Assembly (NCBI GenBank): GCA_020433835.1 | Contig: JAGRBY010000024.1 | Coordinates: 1-27,114 of the forward strand | Origin: Anaerolineae bacterium | GTDB lineage: Bacteria; Chloroflexota; Anaerolineae; 4572-78; J111 | Length of the DNA stretch: 27,114 nucleotides | Direction of reading: 5' to 3' | Part shown: piece by piece, positions 1-7,794 of the stretch | How the letters are laid out: every line of letters begins with the position of its first letter | Position numbering within the stretch: the stretch's first letter is position 1 | Made by a program: the position numbers and the translations under genes | Notes under the pieces: generated by a model | Database searches by the model: none | The model's input: only the letters and a program-made list of their open reading frames with translations | What the model was told of the DNA's origin: nothing

Positions 1-183
1 TAATGATTTTTAAGGATAGCTCTAATTATTTTTCGTTATAGTTCAGAGGCTCATAGTTTACCTTCTGTGTGATTGTTAAAAAGACCGTGAATTGTCATTT
101 TTTTGCCATTTAGCTGTCAATTCTTGCAGAAAAGTTGGCCGTATACTTAAATTTAAGACCCAATACAAGCGAAATAATATCAC

Positions 184-193
184 TGTATATAAT
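184..193 (+). promoter_or_regulatory. possible -10 element for the AAA ATPase gene
   Basis: A perfect TATAAT lies at 188-193, about 25 nt before the ATG at 218, with TG at 184-185 close to an extended -10 position. I see no -35 hexamer at the right distance, so this is weak. It would give a short leader carrying the AGAGGA site at 204-209. The rest of 1-217 is AT-rich and holds nothing else I can name. Confidence 0.25.
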
Positions 194-217
194 TACTTAT
201 CGTAGAGGATTGTCATC

Positions 218-1600
218 ATGTATGATGTTCATCCTGTCAGATTACAGGAAATGCGCCTTCCCCGGAATTATAAAAACAGAAATAAAGATTACCCTCCTGG
301 GTTCCCTATTGAAGCCTTTAGTCGCCCATTGCTAAAGGTTTTAGAGGAACCGCGAAGCATTGAAGCAACCGGCATTCCAGGAGATTTTATTGCTAATTTG
401 GCATTAAAAATACTCTATTTTAACGGTACAATGAAAGCCTGGCAGGTAGCGCAAATTTTGCGCTTAAACTTTGCCGGGGTCGTTGATCCAACACTTCAAG
501 AGTTGAAAAATCAACATTTGGTGCAAGTTACCGGCAGTAAAGACTTAAACTCTACTTCATTTCAATATGCTATTACTGAAAAAGGTAGCCAACGCGCTCG
601 AGAGCTTCTTGAGCGAAATCGCTATGTAGGACCGTGTCCGGTAACCTTAAAACATTATGTTCAAGTGGTAAAACTTCAGTCGCAAAACCGGGCTAAAGTT
701 AAAGAAGATGATGTTAATACGGCCTTAAGTGGATTGGTTTTATCAAAAGATATTATTGATCGTATTGGGCCGGCGGTAAATTCGTTCAAATCCGTTTTTC
801 TCTATGGCCCTCCCGGAAACGGCAAAACCAGTATTGCCAAAGCCATCACCCGTAAGTTGCTGCCGGATAATATTATGATCCCGCATGCCATCTATGAAGA
901 TGGCCAAGTTATAAAGGTTTACGATGCTGAGGTTCACCCGCTTATGGAGGATGAAGCCTCTCAGTTGATCGAGGCCAGTGGTTTGGACAAGCGCTGGGTT
1001 CGCTGTAATTCGCCGGTGGTTATCACAGGTGGGGAATTGACCTTGCAAGACCTTGATCTTTCCTGGAGCGAAACCAATCGTTTTTATGAAGCCCCCCTTC
1101 AGTTGAAAGCCAACAACGGCATGCTTTTGATCGATGACTTTGGTCGGCAGCAAATGGAGCCGCAAGAACTGCTTAATCGTTGGATTGTGCCTTTAGAAGA
1201 GCGGATCGATTTCTTAACCTTTCAGACGGGCAAAAAGTTTGCTATTCCCTTTGAAACACTGATTGTGTTTTCTACCAACCTCAACCCCGAATCTTTGGTT
1301 GATGAAGCCTTTTTGCGCCGTATTCGGCATAAGATGAATATCGATAACCCTAATGAGCAGCAGTTTTACCGTATCTTTGTGGCAGCCTGCCGCGAGCGGG
1401 GGATAAAATTTGATAAAAATGCTTTCATTTATCTACTGCGCGAATACTATTTTAGTGCGGGACGCCCCTTAAAAGCTTGCCATCCTCGAGATTTGCTTGA
1501 TCAACTGGTTGATTTTGCCACATATCGGGGTAAACAACCGCTTATGAATACAGAATTGCTCGATCTGGCCGCTCGTTCTTACTTTGCCGATCTCATGTAA
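218..1600 (+). CDS. winged-helix AAA+ ATPase
   Basis: A 460-residue AAA+ protein, probably cytoplasmic, of a family found in Chloroflexota and some Proteobacteria. Residues about 55-135 look like a winged-helix region; the ATPase core follows. Walker A GPPGNGKT is at 197-204, Walker B LLIDDFG at 303-309, a sensor-1 STN at 352-354, and an arginine-rich FLRRIR, a likely arginine finger, at 365-370. A C-terminal helical lid occupies about 375-460. There is no signal peptide or membrane segment. The ATG at 218 has AGAGGA 8 nt upstream. The gene is alone on its strand and ends in a strong terminator. The substrate is unknown; relatives are often annotated simply as ATPases, sometimes near pilus genes (recalled, not checked). 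The fold assignment is firm, the cellular role is not. Confidence 0.85.
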   Translation: MYDVHPVRLQEMRLPRNYKNRNKDYPPGFPIEAFSRPLLKVLEEPRSIEATGIPGDFIANLALKILYFNGTMKAWQVAQILRLNFAGVVDPTLQELKNQHLVQVTGSKDLNSTSFQYAITEKGSQRARELLERNRYVGPCPVTLKHYVQVVKLQSQNRAKVKEDDVNTALSGLVLSKDIIDRIGPAVNSFKSVFLYGPPGNGKTSIAKAITRKLLPDNIMIPHAIYEDGQVIKVYDAEVHPLMEDEASQLIEASGLDKRWVRCNSPVVITGGELTLQDLDLSWSETNRFYEAPLQLKANNGMLLIDDFGRQQMEPQELLNRWIVPLEERIDFLTFQTGKKFAIPFETLIVFSTNLNPESLVDEAFLRRIRHKMNIDNPNEQQFYRIFVAACRERGIKFDKNAFIYLLREYYFSAGRPLKACHPRDLLDQLVDFATYRGKQPLMNTELLDLAARSYFADLM

Positions 1601-1636
1601 CGAAATTCTTGATAAATACACGCATGGCAAAAAAAA

Positions 1637-1668
1637 GCCTCCTGCACATTGCGCAGGAGGCTTTTTTT
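1637..1668. terminator. bidirectional intrinsic terminator
   Basis: GCCTCCTGC (1637-1645) pairs perfectly with GCAGGAGGC (1653-1661) around a 7-nt loop, with an A-run before and a T-run after. It sits between two convergent genes and can serve both strands. Confidence 0.9.
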
Positions 1669-1690
1669 GATAGACTGGATAGTTTGTAAA

Positions 1691-2530
1691 TTATTCAGGT
1701 CTGGTGGTAATCCCGCGTCGTGACGGACGTAGATGCGGTCGCTGAATGCGGATGTTAGCTACAGGGTGAAGCCGAATTGCAGGGGATAATTTGTTTTTGA
1801 TCGATTTTTTGGTTGCAATGTGGGGACGTCGACCAAATAGGATAACCGAACCGAGCAGAAACAAGAGACCCAAGCCAATAATAGCTAAGATAACCGCTCC
1901 ACCGGCAACGAGCCAGGGGCTAAATGTTGTTTCGTCAACATTGCTAGCGGCGGTTTTTATAATTACCGGCGGTTGGGTTGTAATTTCAGTTGATGCCTTA
2001 ACTTCAGGTTGGCTTTCCGTGCCAATTTCTAATGGAAGGGTTTCATTAGGTATCGCTTGAAGAGTAGAGGCCACTAACTTGGCTTTTTCAAATTCAATGG
2101 TAGCCGGGCCGTCTTGCAATTTATCAAAGGTAACTGTTGCAATTGTGCCTGTGCCGTTAACGGGAGGAGCCGGATTAAGCAACGTTATTGCATAGGTGAT
2201 CGTGCCGGCTTCGGCATCAACTTGATTGGCTACTATAAAACCCTGCTCCGCAGGAAGAAATTTTCCTCCGGTTATTTGCACACCGTCTCTATCGGCATCG
2301 TCATCTTGGACGGCCAATAGGGTAGGATCAAAATGGAGTTTTACTTCAGCCCCATATAGATCAGCTACATCCTTTGCTATAATGTCAACGGTAAGTGTGC
2401 CTGCTGCTGCCTCTGATGCTTCGAGATAAAGTTGGGTACCCTCCTGTGCTGAGACATATGACGTTGTTAGAAACATACTGACAATAACGAGAAAGATGAT
2501 CTTGGATTGGTGTTTGAAAATGAGCCTCAC
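1691..2530 (-). CDS. exported cohesin-like, membrane-anchored surface protein
   Basis: A 279-residue protein with a signal peptide (hydrophobic 11-24, likely cleavage after VSA at 26-28). An extracellular domain of about residues 30-170 has the beta-rich pattern of cohesin domains, including GAEVKLHFDP and a Gly-rich ITYAITLLNP stretch. A Thr/Pro/Glu-rich linker (about 172-203) follows, then one transmembrane helix (about 205-231) and a basic cytoplasmic tail of about 45 residues. In cellulosomes cohesins bind dockerins. In Chloroflexota such domains often occur without them, and I see no dockerin here, so the partner is unknown. The start is GTG, with AGGAG 7 nt upstream and a good promoter. 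The topology is clear; the cohesin call is by pattern only. Confidence 0.7.
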   Translation of the reverse strand: MRLIFKHQSKIIFLVIVSMFLTTSYVSAQEGTQLYLEASEAAAGTLTVDIIAKDVADLYGAEVKLHFDPTLLAVQDDDADRDGVQITGGKFLPAEQGFIVANQVDAEAGTITYAITLLNPAPPVNGTGTIATVTFDKLQDGPATIEFEKAKLVASTLQAIPNETLPLEIGTESQPEVKASTEITTQPPVIIKTAASNVDETTFSPWLVAGGAVILAIIGLGLLFLLGSVILFGRRPHIATKKSIKNKLSPAIRLHPVANIRIQRPHLRPSRRGITTRPE

Positions 2531-2575
2531 TTATTTTCTCCTGGTTACTAGAGTTGATTGGTTAATATTAAATCT

Positions 2576-2604
2576 AGTATAAATCTTAAGAGAATGTCTG
2601 TGAA
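2576..2604 (-). promoter_or_regulatory. promoter of the cohesin-like gene
   Basis: On the minus strand TTCACA (2604-2599) is followed after 17 nt by TATACT (2581-2576). Both hexamers match the sigma-70 consensus at five of six positions. This predicts a leader of about 39 nt before the GTG at 2530. Confidence 0.6.
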
Positions 2605-2701
2605 GCGTAAAAAATTCGGGAATATTTAAGATGGGAGGAACCGTACGTTTCTAACTTCGTAAAAACTACGTGCGTAGTACTACAACAAGACTTTGGGCTG
2701 A

Positions 2702-2805
2702 GAAACCAGGTTTTTAACTGGGTAATGAAAATATACGCTTTCGTGAACCTTCTTTAGCAAGAAATGGAGCGAATTAACCGAAAAACCGGGTTTCTTGCCG
2801 GGTAT
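2702..2805. repeat. two-copy imperfect direct repeat
   Basis: A unit of about 24 nt occurs at 2702-2725 and again at 2782-2805. The units read AAACCAGGTTT then AACTGGGTA, and AAACCGGGTTT then TGCCGGGTA. The AAACC-G-GGTTT core is itself palindromic. The copies are 80 nt apart in the spacer between two genes of the same strand. Such elements can be members of a dispersed intergenic family; only these two copies are visible here. Confidence 0.5.
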
Positions 2806-2849
2806 TACGTCAAAATCTCGTAATAGTGGTAGTAAAAGACCAATAAAAA

Positions 2850-3446
2850 TTATGGCGATGTGTTGACCTGGGAGGCTCGACTGGCTGGCTCATTCTTATC
2901 TTTACTTGGCGTAGCCAAGAAGAAAAATTGAGCAATACCAACGAGGATCAACACATCGCCGATGCTCAGGGCATTTTTGTGCCCAAAGTAATTAACGGGA
3001 ATGATATCCGTCAGAAACCATAAATTGGTTTCATGCTGTTCTAGCATAATACCCTTGCTGGCGGGTGCTCGGGCTTGTAGCTCAACGTTGCGTTCGGGGC
3101 GGATAGAATGATATGTTTCAGGGGTAATGGGCATCCAGCCGCCATTTGCCAGCATAACCACAGTATTGAGAATAATACCCAAAGCAAACAGCTTCGCACC
3201 GGGAATGTGTCTGTTAAGCAAAAACAAGAGTGCTAGAACTATTTGTGAGCTGATGACCAAGAGCATTTGGATGATATTTTGTCCAGAGACATAGATGACA
3301 AACACTGCCTGAAGTAGAAACAAGCCTAAAACAAACAAACCCAACTTCCAGCCACCTCGAAAAGGCATCTGCCCAATAGTACTAAAATCACGTCGGATGA
3401 GTATGGCTAAAATACTGAGCGAAATAATGGCGTAGATTAGAATCAT
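2850..3446 (-). CDS. DUF5317 family membrane protein
   Basis: A 198-residue integral membrane protein of unknown function. Hydrophobic helices lie near residues 1-17, 33-52, 58-76, 84-101 and 160-177. Features resembling DUF5317 are the NTVVMLANGGWMP motif (about 94-106) and a GDVLILVGI segment (about 162-170) near the C-terminus, with a hydrophilic loop of about 50 residues between. The ATG at 3446 has AGAGGGTG just upstream. It lies downstream of the small genes at 3528-4215 on the same strand, 81 nt from the nearest, and may be cotranscribed. The family call is from memory of its motifs; no function can be given. Confidence 0.7.
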   Translation of the reverse strand: MILIYAIISLSILAILIRRDFSTIGQMPFRGGWKLGLFVLGLFLLQAVFVIYVSGQNIIQMLLVISSQIVLALLFLLNRHIPGAKLFALGIILNTVVMLANGGWMPITPETYHSIRPERNVELQARAPASKGIMLEQHETNLWFLTDIIPVNYFGHKNALSIGDVLILVGIAQFFFLATPSKDKNEPASRASQVNTSP

Positions 3447-3527
3447 GAAGCACCCTCTTTCAATAGAGATTAAAACGAGAAAATCCGAGCAATGGGGTCG
3501 GAGAATATTTCAGGGGTGGATTGGCAT

Positions 3528-3716
3528 TTATTCATATTTTTTTCGGGTATGAAACCCATTTCGTTCGATGCTGTGTCGCACTTGGTGAGCCAGACGCTTC
3601 CAATAAGCGTGCCAGGTTTCATCCGTCTCTTTAAGTTCGTTCTGGATTAATATCAGCAGCAACGTGGCATCATGTTCGCTTAATTCAAGGGTAACTTTGC
3701 GCTCGTTCAGATTCAT
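3528..3716 (-). CDS. small protein of unknown function (62 aa)
   Basis: A highly charged, probably helical 62-residue protein with LTLELSEHDAT-like amphipathic segments, an Asn/Gln/Glu-rich middle and a basic C-terminus (HTRKKYE). No signal, membrane segment or Cys is present. I do not recognise a family. The frame is open to an ATG at 3764 (78 aa). I chose the ATG at 3716 because GGA lies 5-6 nt before it, because the residues that follow (LNERKVTLEL) read like a natural N-terminus, and because a possible -10 element at 3777-3782 would leave only 6 nt of leader for the longer form. Being between the NHLP-clan gene and DUF5317 on one strand, it may belong to the same transcript. Confidence 0.55.
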   Translation of the reverse strand: MNLNERKVTLELSEHDATLLLILIQNELKETDETWHAYWKRLAHQVRHSIERNGFHTRKKYE

Positions 3717-3776
3717 TTTTTCCAACTCTTTGAATAGAGTATAACTACGGCCTATTGATTGCATAACTCAGACGCC

Positions 3777-3782
3777 ATTGTA
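3777..3782 (-). promoter_or_regulatory. possible -10 element
   Basis: TACAAT on the minus strand lies 60 nt before the 3716 start. The -35 region is poor, so this is tentative. Confidence 0.25.
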
Positions 3783-3818
3783 TAGGGAGCAAAAAATAAT
3801 AGTCGGAAAATACTTTGC

Positions 3819-4040
3819 TTATTGAGGATACGTTAGAAGTAACCTGTTTTTGATCTGACGGGCATACTCTTCAAGCGTAGGTGCCTGAACAGCCGTCAAA
3901 ATTTCTGCATCTTCCGGTGATAAATTTAAGCCTAAAAGCGCCTCAGCCGGATTCGATAAGAGCTTACTTCTGAAAACTATGTTGGCGCTAGCCCTGATTA
4001 GGATATCAGAAATTGCAGGACGGTTTTGAATTGTGCTCAT
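3819..4040 (-). CDS. Os1348-like NHLP-clan small protein
   Basis: A 73-residue protein that resembles the nitrile-hydratase-like leader peptide (NHLP) clan. It has a helical start (ISDILIRASANIVFRSKLL, about 10-28), then NPAEAL (30-35), then LNLSPEDAEIL (38-48), then a closing helix. The pattern 'FR..LL.NP..AL...LSPED...L' is that of RiPP leader regions; ending shortly afterwards without a Cys/Ser/Thr-rich core is typical of the Os1348 type, known to me from Chloroflexota. The ATG has TAGGAG 7 nt upstream. It follows the 42-residue peptide gene (4087-4215) by 46 nt. No RiPP-modifying enzyme lies in the window, so it may act as a free-standing helper or recognition protein. Family membership is by eye. 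Confidence 0.65.
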   Translation of the reverse strand: MSTIQNRPAISDILIRASANIVFRSKLLSNPAEALLGLNLSPEDAEILTAVQAPTLEEYARQIKNRLLLTYPQ

Positions 4041-4086
4041 AAGTAAACTCCTATCATTTAGTGAAAACGCTGTTTACAAAAAGCGT

Positions 4087-4215
4087 TCATCCACCGCTAT
4101 CATGGGGTGCTCCACCTGCCAGTGCAGCCAGGATCATAATACCCACAATGGCAATAACGCGTGCTTTTTGATTGTTTGTTATTTCAGCAACAAAAAGTTT
4201 AATTCTTGTAGTCAT
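4087..4215 (-). CDS. 42-residue peptide with a membrane helix and GG motif
   Basis: This short gene was found by reading the minus strand. The ATG at 4215 has an excellent GAAGGAGAT site ending 7 nt before it, and the frame closes with TGA at 4089-4087. The product has a basic, polar N-terminus (MTTRIKL, then EITNNQKAR), a hydrophobic helix (VIAIVGIMILAALAG, about 20-34) and a short tail APHDSGG after a Gly-Gly (34-35). That layout could be a small membrane protein, or a peptide precursor with a double-glycine processing site. It is the first gene of the small-gene set and lies 46 nt before the NHLP-clan gene. No family is recognised. The ribosome-binding site is the main support. Confidence 0.55.
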   Translation of the reverse strand: MTTRIKLFVAEITNNQKARVIAIVGIMILAALAGGAPHDSGG

Positions 4216-4317
4216 CACATATCTCCTTCATTTAACAATTTTATTCAAGGTAAATCATTTATTAGCTTGCCTTGAGTTTATCAAAAGACCTCTGACATCT
4301 CTCAGTAATACTATACG

Positions 4318-4368
4318 AAAAAAAGGCCTTGTAATAAGGATCGCAAAGATCTTAGTACAAGGCCTTTT
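4318..4368 (-). terminator. terminator after the MalT/BTAD gene
   Basis: AAAAGGCCTTGTA (4321-4333) and TACAAGGCCTTTT (4356-4368) form a perfect 13-bp stem. On the minus strand it is followed by a run of seven T. It lies 67 nt past the stop of the regulator gene. Confidence 0.85.
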
Positions 4369-4434
4369 GTAGCCAGGTGTGAATTAATATCTACATTTTC
4401 GTCAAAAAGTGACTGTCACCTTTTGACTAATCTA

Positions 4435-7400
4435 TTAGCTTGCGAATTGTATCTGTTTTTTGGCTATTACTTGTTCATATAAACTGACTGTATTGGGGTC
4501 AGGCGGGGCATTAAATTCTTGCTTTAAGATATCACGTAGAGTGGCATAATGTGTTCGTAAATGGTCGTGCAAACCCAATTGAACGTAAGCTTTAAAGGCC
4601 GCACGATGCAGATCTTCTCTAAAGTAATCGTAAGCTAGCCCTTGATGAATAACGTGTAAGGCTTCCTGCGGTAGATTTTGTTCGAGTAGTCGTTCGCTGG
4701 CTAGCTTAACCGCTTGCAAAAATTTCGTTTCATACCAAGTTCGATAGTGCATCCCCCACTCTTCTAATTCAAAGCCGGCCAAGAATTCACCACGGTATAA
4801 AGCGATTATTTCCATTTGAAGATTAAGCGCTTCTTCAGGATCAACTTGGGGAATGCGCTCAAGCAGTTTTTCAAAAGTGATTACATCGCACCAATCCAAA
4901 TATTTAGGGTTAATTTGGTAATAATCATCTTTTACAACAATATAATCAGACGTTTCAAACATGGTATCACGTAGCCGTCGAAGCGTTTGATGGAATGTTG
5001 ATGAAGCTTTGTCAGGGTCTAAATCAGGCCAGAGCGCTGTTGTAATCTCGCTCCATCGGCATCCGCCATCGCGCCCTTCTAAAAGGAGATATGCAAGAAA
5101 TTCAGGCATTTTGCGAGAACGACCGCGCTGGCTAAATAATCGCCGTTTATCTTTAACTAAGAGGCTGGGGGAGCCAAGCAAAAAGGTTTGTAAACCATAC
5201 CCAACCGATTGCGTGACATTTTTTACATCCTGCTTAAGAAGCAATCGGACATTACTTTGCAGTTCAACCGGCGCGTCTGGACTATAGAGAAAATGGCGCA
5301 AAAGCGATTTTATTTCGGATATAATTAACCCTAACCCTGGTGATGCTTCGTTAAGCCGCATTGACAGTTTGAGACTTTCTTGCAACTGCTTTTGCGCGGC
5401 TGATGCGCGTAAATCGAGCAGGAGGCTATAGGACCATAATAAACTCACCTTTGTTTGTTCCAATAAACTACTCTGCGAGAAACAGTCAAAGGCTTCTTGA
5501 AATAACGTAAAGCTGGCTTTATATTCTGTTTGCCGCATATAAATCTTGGCTTGCAAGGTTAAAGCCAAGCCTCGTTCAAAATTTAAGCGTGCTTCCGTTG
5601 TATACTCTTTGGCTTGGATAGCCAATTGTAAAGCTTCGATAAAATCACCCTGCTGGTAGTGACATTCGCCTAATCGGATTAAAACATATATTTCTAATGA
5701 TCGAACTCCAGCATCTTGGGCATATCCGATTGATGTGTGGAAAGCACGAATGGCTTGATCAAACTGTTGTTGCTCTAAATAAACATCGCCAATGCTGGCT
5801 TGCGCAAACGCTGCTCGGCGACTGGCTCCAATTTGGAGGGCAATATCAAGACTATGACTAAAATATTCAAGGGCTTCGTTATATTGTCCGATCGTATATA
5901 AACAAACGCCTAAACTGTTTAATGTATTGGATAAATCGCTGGCGTTACCTAACGCCTCCCAAATTCGAATGGCTTGTTTAAAGTGGTATATGGCTCCATT
6001 TACATTCCCTTCGCGATCGAGACAAACGCCAATATCGTGATGGCATAAGCCCACTTGATACGTATCTCCCCAAAACTCATACAATTCTAAAGCGCGACGT
6101 AAGTCTATTAACGCCGCCTTTAAATCTCCTAAAAAACGGTGGAAGATACCTTGATTTTGGAAGGCAAAAGCAAGTATGCGGCCATCGGCTTCCATGGCTT
6201 CCAGTTGCTCTACGCCCTGCTTAGCCAGTTCAAAAGCCTGACCTACCTCGCCCTTCATACGCATGCCAACGGATTGCCATACTTGCGCCTCGGCTGCGCT
6301 TATAAAGTCAGCTTTATCTTTAAATTTAAGCTCGGCTTGTTGGAACAACGAAATGGCTTTATCCGGCTCTCCGAGATCGATATTTAATATTTGCCCTCGC
6401 AGCAGCAAAAGACGCGGATGCTGACTGAGAATTTCAGCCGGTATTTGAGACAGCCAGGCATTAAGTGTCATTGCCCGTCCTGTATCATAAAAACTTCTGC
6501 CTTGTTTTTCGAGAAGCGAGGTGGACCTGTTCCAGGCCTGAACGGAGATATAGAGATAAATAGCCTCGTCATAGCGCCCCAGAGAAGCAAGTATCTCGGC
6601 CGCCTTTAGGGAAACCTGACGATGTAAATCTTCATCCTCAGCCAATTTCATGCGCAAAAATTCGGCAAAAAGATCGTGGTACTTATAGCTAACGCCAATT
6701 TGGGTGATGAACAGGTCTTTATCCACTAATTCATCAAGATACTCTTGGGCTTGATTTGTTTCAAAGAGGGCACTGCATAATTCGGGGGTTAAATCCGGCA
6801 AAATTGCCGTGTACAGCATAAATTTTTGCAATTCAGACGATTGTTTGCCGAAGACCTCTTGTGCCAAATAATCATAAATTACCTGGCGATCGCCCCCTAA
6901 GCGGCGTCTAATATAGCCAATGAGCCGATTGGCGTGCATCATATGGCCGGTTAGCAGCACTTGGGCAATATTGCCATCGGTAGCTTGCGCAATTTCTTCG
7001 GCTTCTTGCAAACTGACGCGGCGACCAAAACGTTTGCGCATAACCAGCATGATTTCGTCACCGGTAAAGCGCAACTCTTCTTCCGATAAACCGGTAGCGC
7101 GTTCGCTGATGAGCAGGTCGATAATTTGACCTGTGTCCAGCGTCATATCGCCACGAGCAGCCACAATAATGGTGCTTGTTTCAGGCAGTTGGGCCAGCAG
7201 CCGGTTAAGAGCCAGCGTCATTCCGGCACTCACCGCTTTGTGGTAATCATCGAGAATGATGATGTGTGAGTCGACGGTTTGCAACAGTTCGGCAATGCGG
7301 CGCACGCTGTTTTGGGTGTCGCCCCGTTTCACCAGCTTAAGAAGGCTATTTGATTCTATCTCATGAAAACGATCGGCAATGCTATAAGCTAAGAGGGTAA

Positions 7401-7629
7401 GAAAAGAGGTTGGGTCCCGGTCCGTTGGCTCTAGCGAGCACCAGCAAATCGGCAAATCCGTTGTTTGAGCAAAATCAGCTAACAAGATCGATTTGCCGTA
7501 GCCGCCGGGCGCGTAAATAGTGATTAATCGCCGACCGTCTTTGGTAAATTTGTCGAGCAAATTTAGTAAGCGAGAACGGCGATGAATTAAATTAAGGTTG
7601 GGAAGTCGAATGCGATCTTCTAACCCCAT
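4435..7629 (-). CDS. MalT-type ATPase regulator with TPRs and a C-terminal BTAD domain
   Basis: A 1064-residue STAND-class transcriptional regulator. The N-terminal NTPase has a P-loop GGYGKS at 42-47, ILDDYH at 125-130 (Walker B) and the MalT-like order of helices to about residue 340. A long TPR array covers about 340-760, with repeats such as ALEYFSHSLDIA and AIRAFHTSIGYA. An OmpR/PhoB-like winged helix of about 815-905 (FLAYLLLEG, then LRRLRD) is followed by a bacterial transcriptional activator domain (about 912-1058). It probably binds a signal through the TPRs and activates transcription in an ATP-dependent way. The target is unknown. It lies 165 nt downstream of the YfhO-flippase gene on the same strand, so regulation of that operon is possible but unproven. 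The upstream ribosome-binding site is weak (GAG). Confidence 0.88.
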   Translation of the reverse strand: MGLEDRIRLPNLNLIHRRSRLLNLLDKFTKDGRRLITIYAPGGYGKSILLADFAQTTDLPICWCSLEPTDRDPTSFLTLLAYSIADRFHEIESNSLLKLVKRGDTQNSVRRIAELLQTVDSHIIILDDYHKAVSAGMTLALNRLLAQLPETSTIIVAARGDMTLDTGQIIDLLISERATGLSEEELRFTGDEIMLVMRKRFGRRVSLQEAEEIAQATDGNIAQVLLTGHMMHANRLIGYIRRRLGGDRQVIYDYLAQEVFGKQSSELQKFMLYTAILPDLTPELCSALFETNQAQEYLDELVDKDLFITQIGVSYKYHDLFAEFLRMKLAEDEDLHRQVSLKAAEILASLGRYDEAIYLYISVQAWNRSTSLLEKQGRSFYDTGRAMTLNAWLSQIPAEILSQHPRLLLLRGQILNIDLGEPDKAISLFQQAELKFKDKADFISAAEAQVWQSVGMRMKGEVGQAFELAKQGVEQLEAMEADGRILAFAFQNQGIFHRFLGDLKAALIDLRRALELYEFWGDTYQVGLCHHDIGVCLDREGNVNGAIYHFKQAIRIWEALGNASDLSNTLNSLGVCLYTIGQYNEALEYFSHSLDIALQIGASRRAAFAQASIGDVYLEQQQFDQAIRAFHTSIGYAQDAGVRSLEIYVLIRLGECHYQQGDFIEALQLAIQAKEYTTEARLNFERGLALTLQAKIYMRQTEYKASFTLFQEAFDCFSQSSLLEQTKVSLLWSYSLLLDLRASAAQKQLQESLKLSMRLNEASPGLGLIISEIKSLLRHFLYSPDAPVELQSNVRLLLKQDVKNVTQSVGYGLQTFLLGSPSLLVKDKRRLFSQRGRSRKMPEFLAYLLLEGRDGGCRWSEITTALWPDLDPDKASSTFHQTLRRLRDTMFETSDYIVVKDDYYQINPKYLDWCDVITFEKLLERIPQVDPEEALNLQMEIIALYRGEFLAGFELEEWGMHYRTWYETKFLQAVKLASERLLEQNLPQEALHVIHQGLAYDYFREDLHRAAFKAYVQLGLHDHLRTHYATLRDILKQEFNAPPDPNTVSLYEQVIAKKQIQFAS

Positions 7630-7794
7630 GGGTCTCTAACTCTGATCGGTCTTTTTAAGTTGCATTGAAACAATTGTATCTATTGAACACTTGTGATGAG
7701 GAAGAGGTCGAAGTTGTTGCTTCGAAAGCGAAGGTCAATAACAGTGTGAAGTGAGCTATGCTAAATGTAGGCTGAATGGCGGATAATTGCAAAT

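Larger units (their letters stand above)
2531..2849. other. 319-nt intergenic region
   Basis: No gene is visible in either strand. It holds the promoter and ribosome-binding site of the cohesin-like gene near 2537-2604 and an imperfect direct repeat at 2702-2805. No clear terminator for the DUF5317-side transcript was seen. Confidence 0.6.

Noticed and set aside
743..1165. Open frame of 140 codons opposite the AAA ATPase gene.
   Set aside because: It lies wholly antisense to the conserved Walker motifs and shows no recognisable domain.
4066..4089. UGA stop of the 42-residue peptide is followed by a hairpin (AACGC...GCGTT), recalling a SECIS element, in a genome with tRNA-Sec.
   Set aside because: The stem has only 5 bp, read-through adds a short tail with no redox motif, and the tail ends after about 10 residues. 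A plain stop is far likelier.
7720..7733. Small hairpin CTTCG-AAAG-CGAAG upstream of the MalT/BTAD gene.
   Set aside because: Five base pairs and no T-run: neither a terminator nor a clear operator. No convincing promoter was found in this 165-nt gap either.
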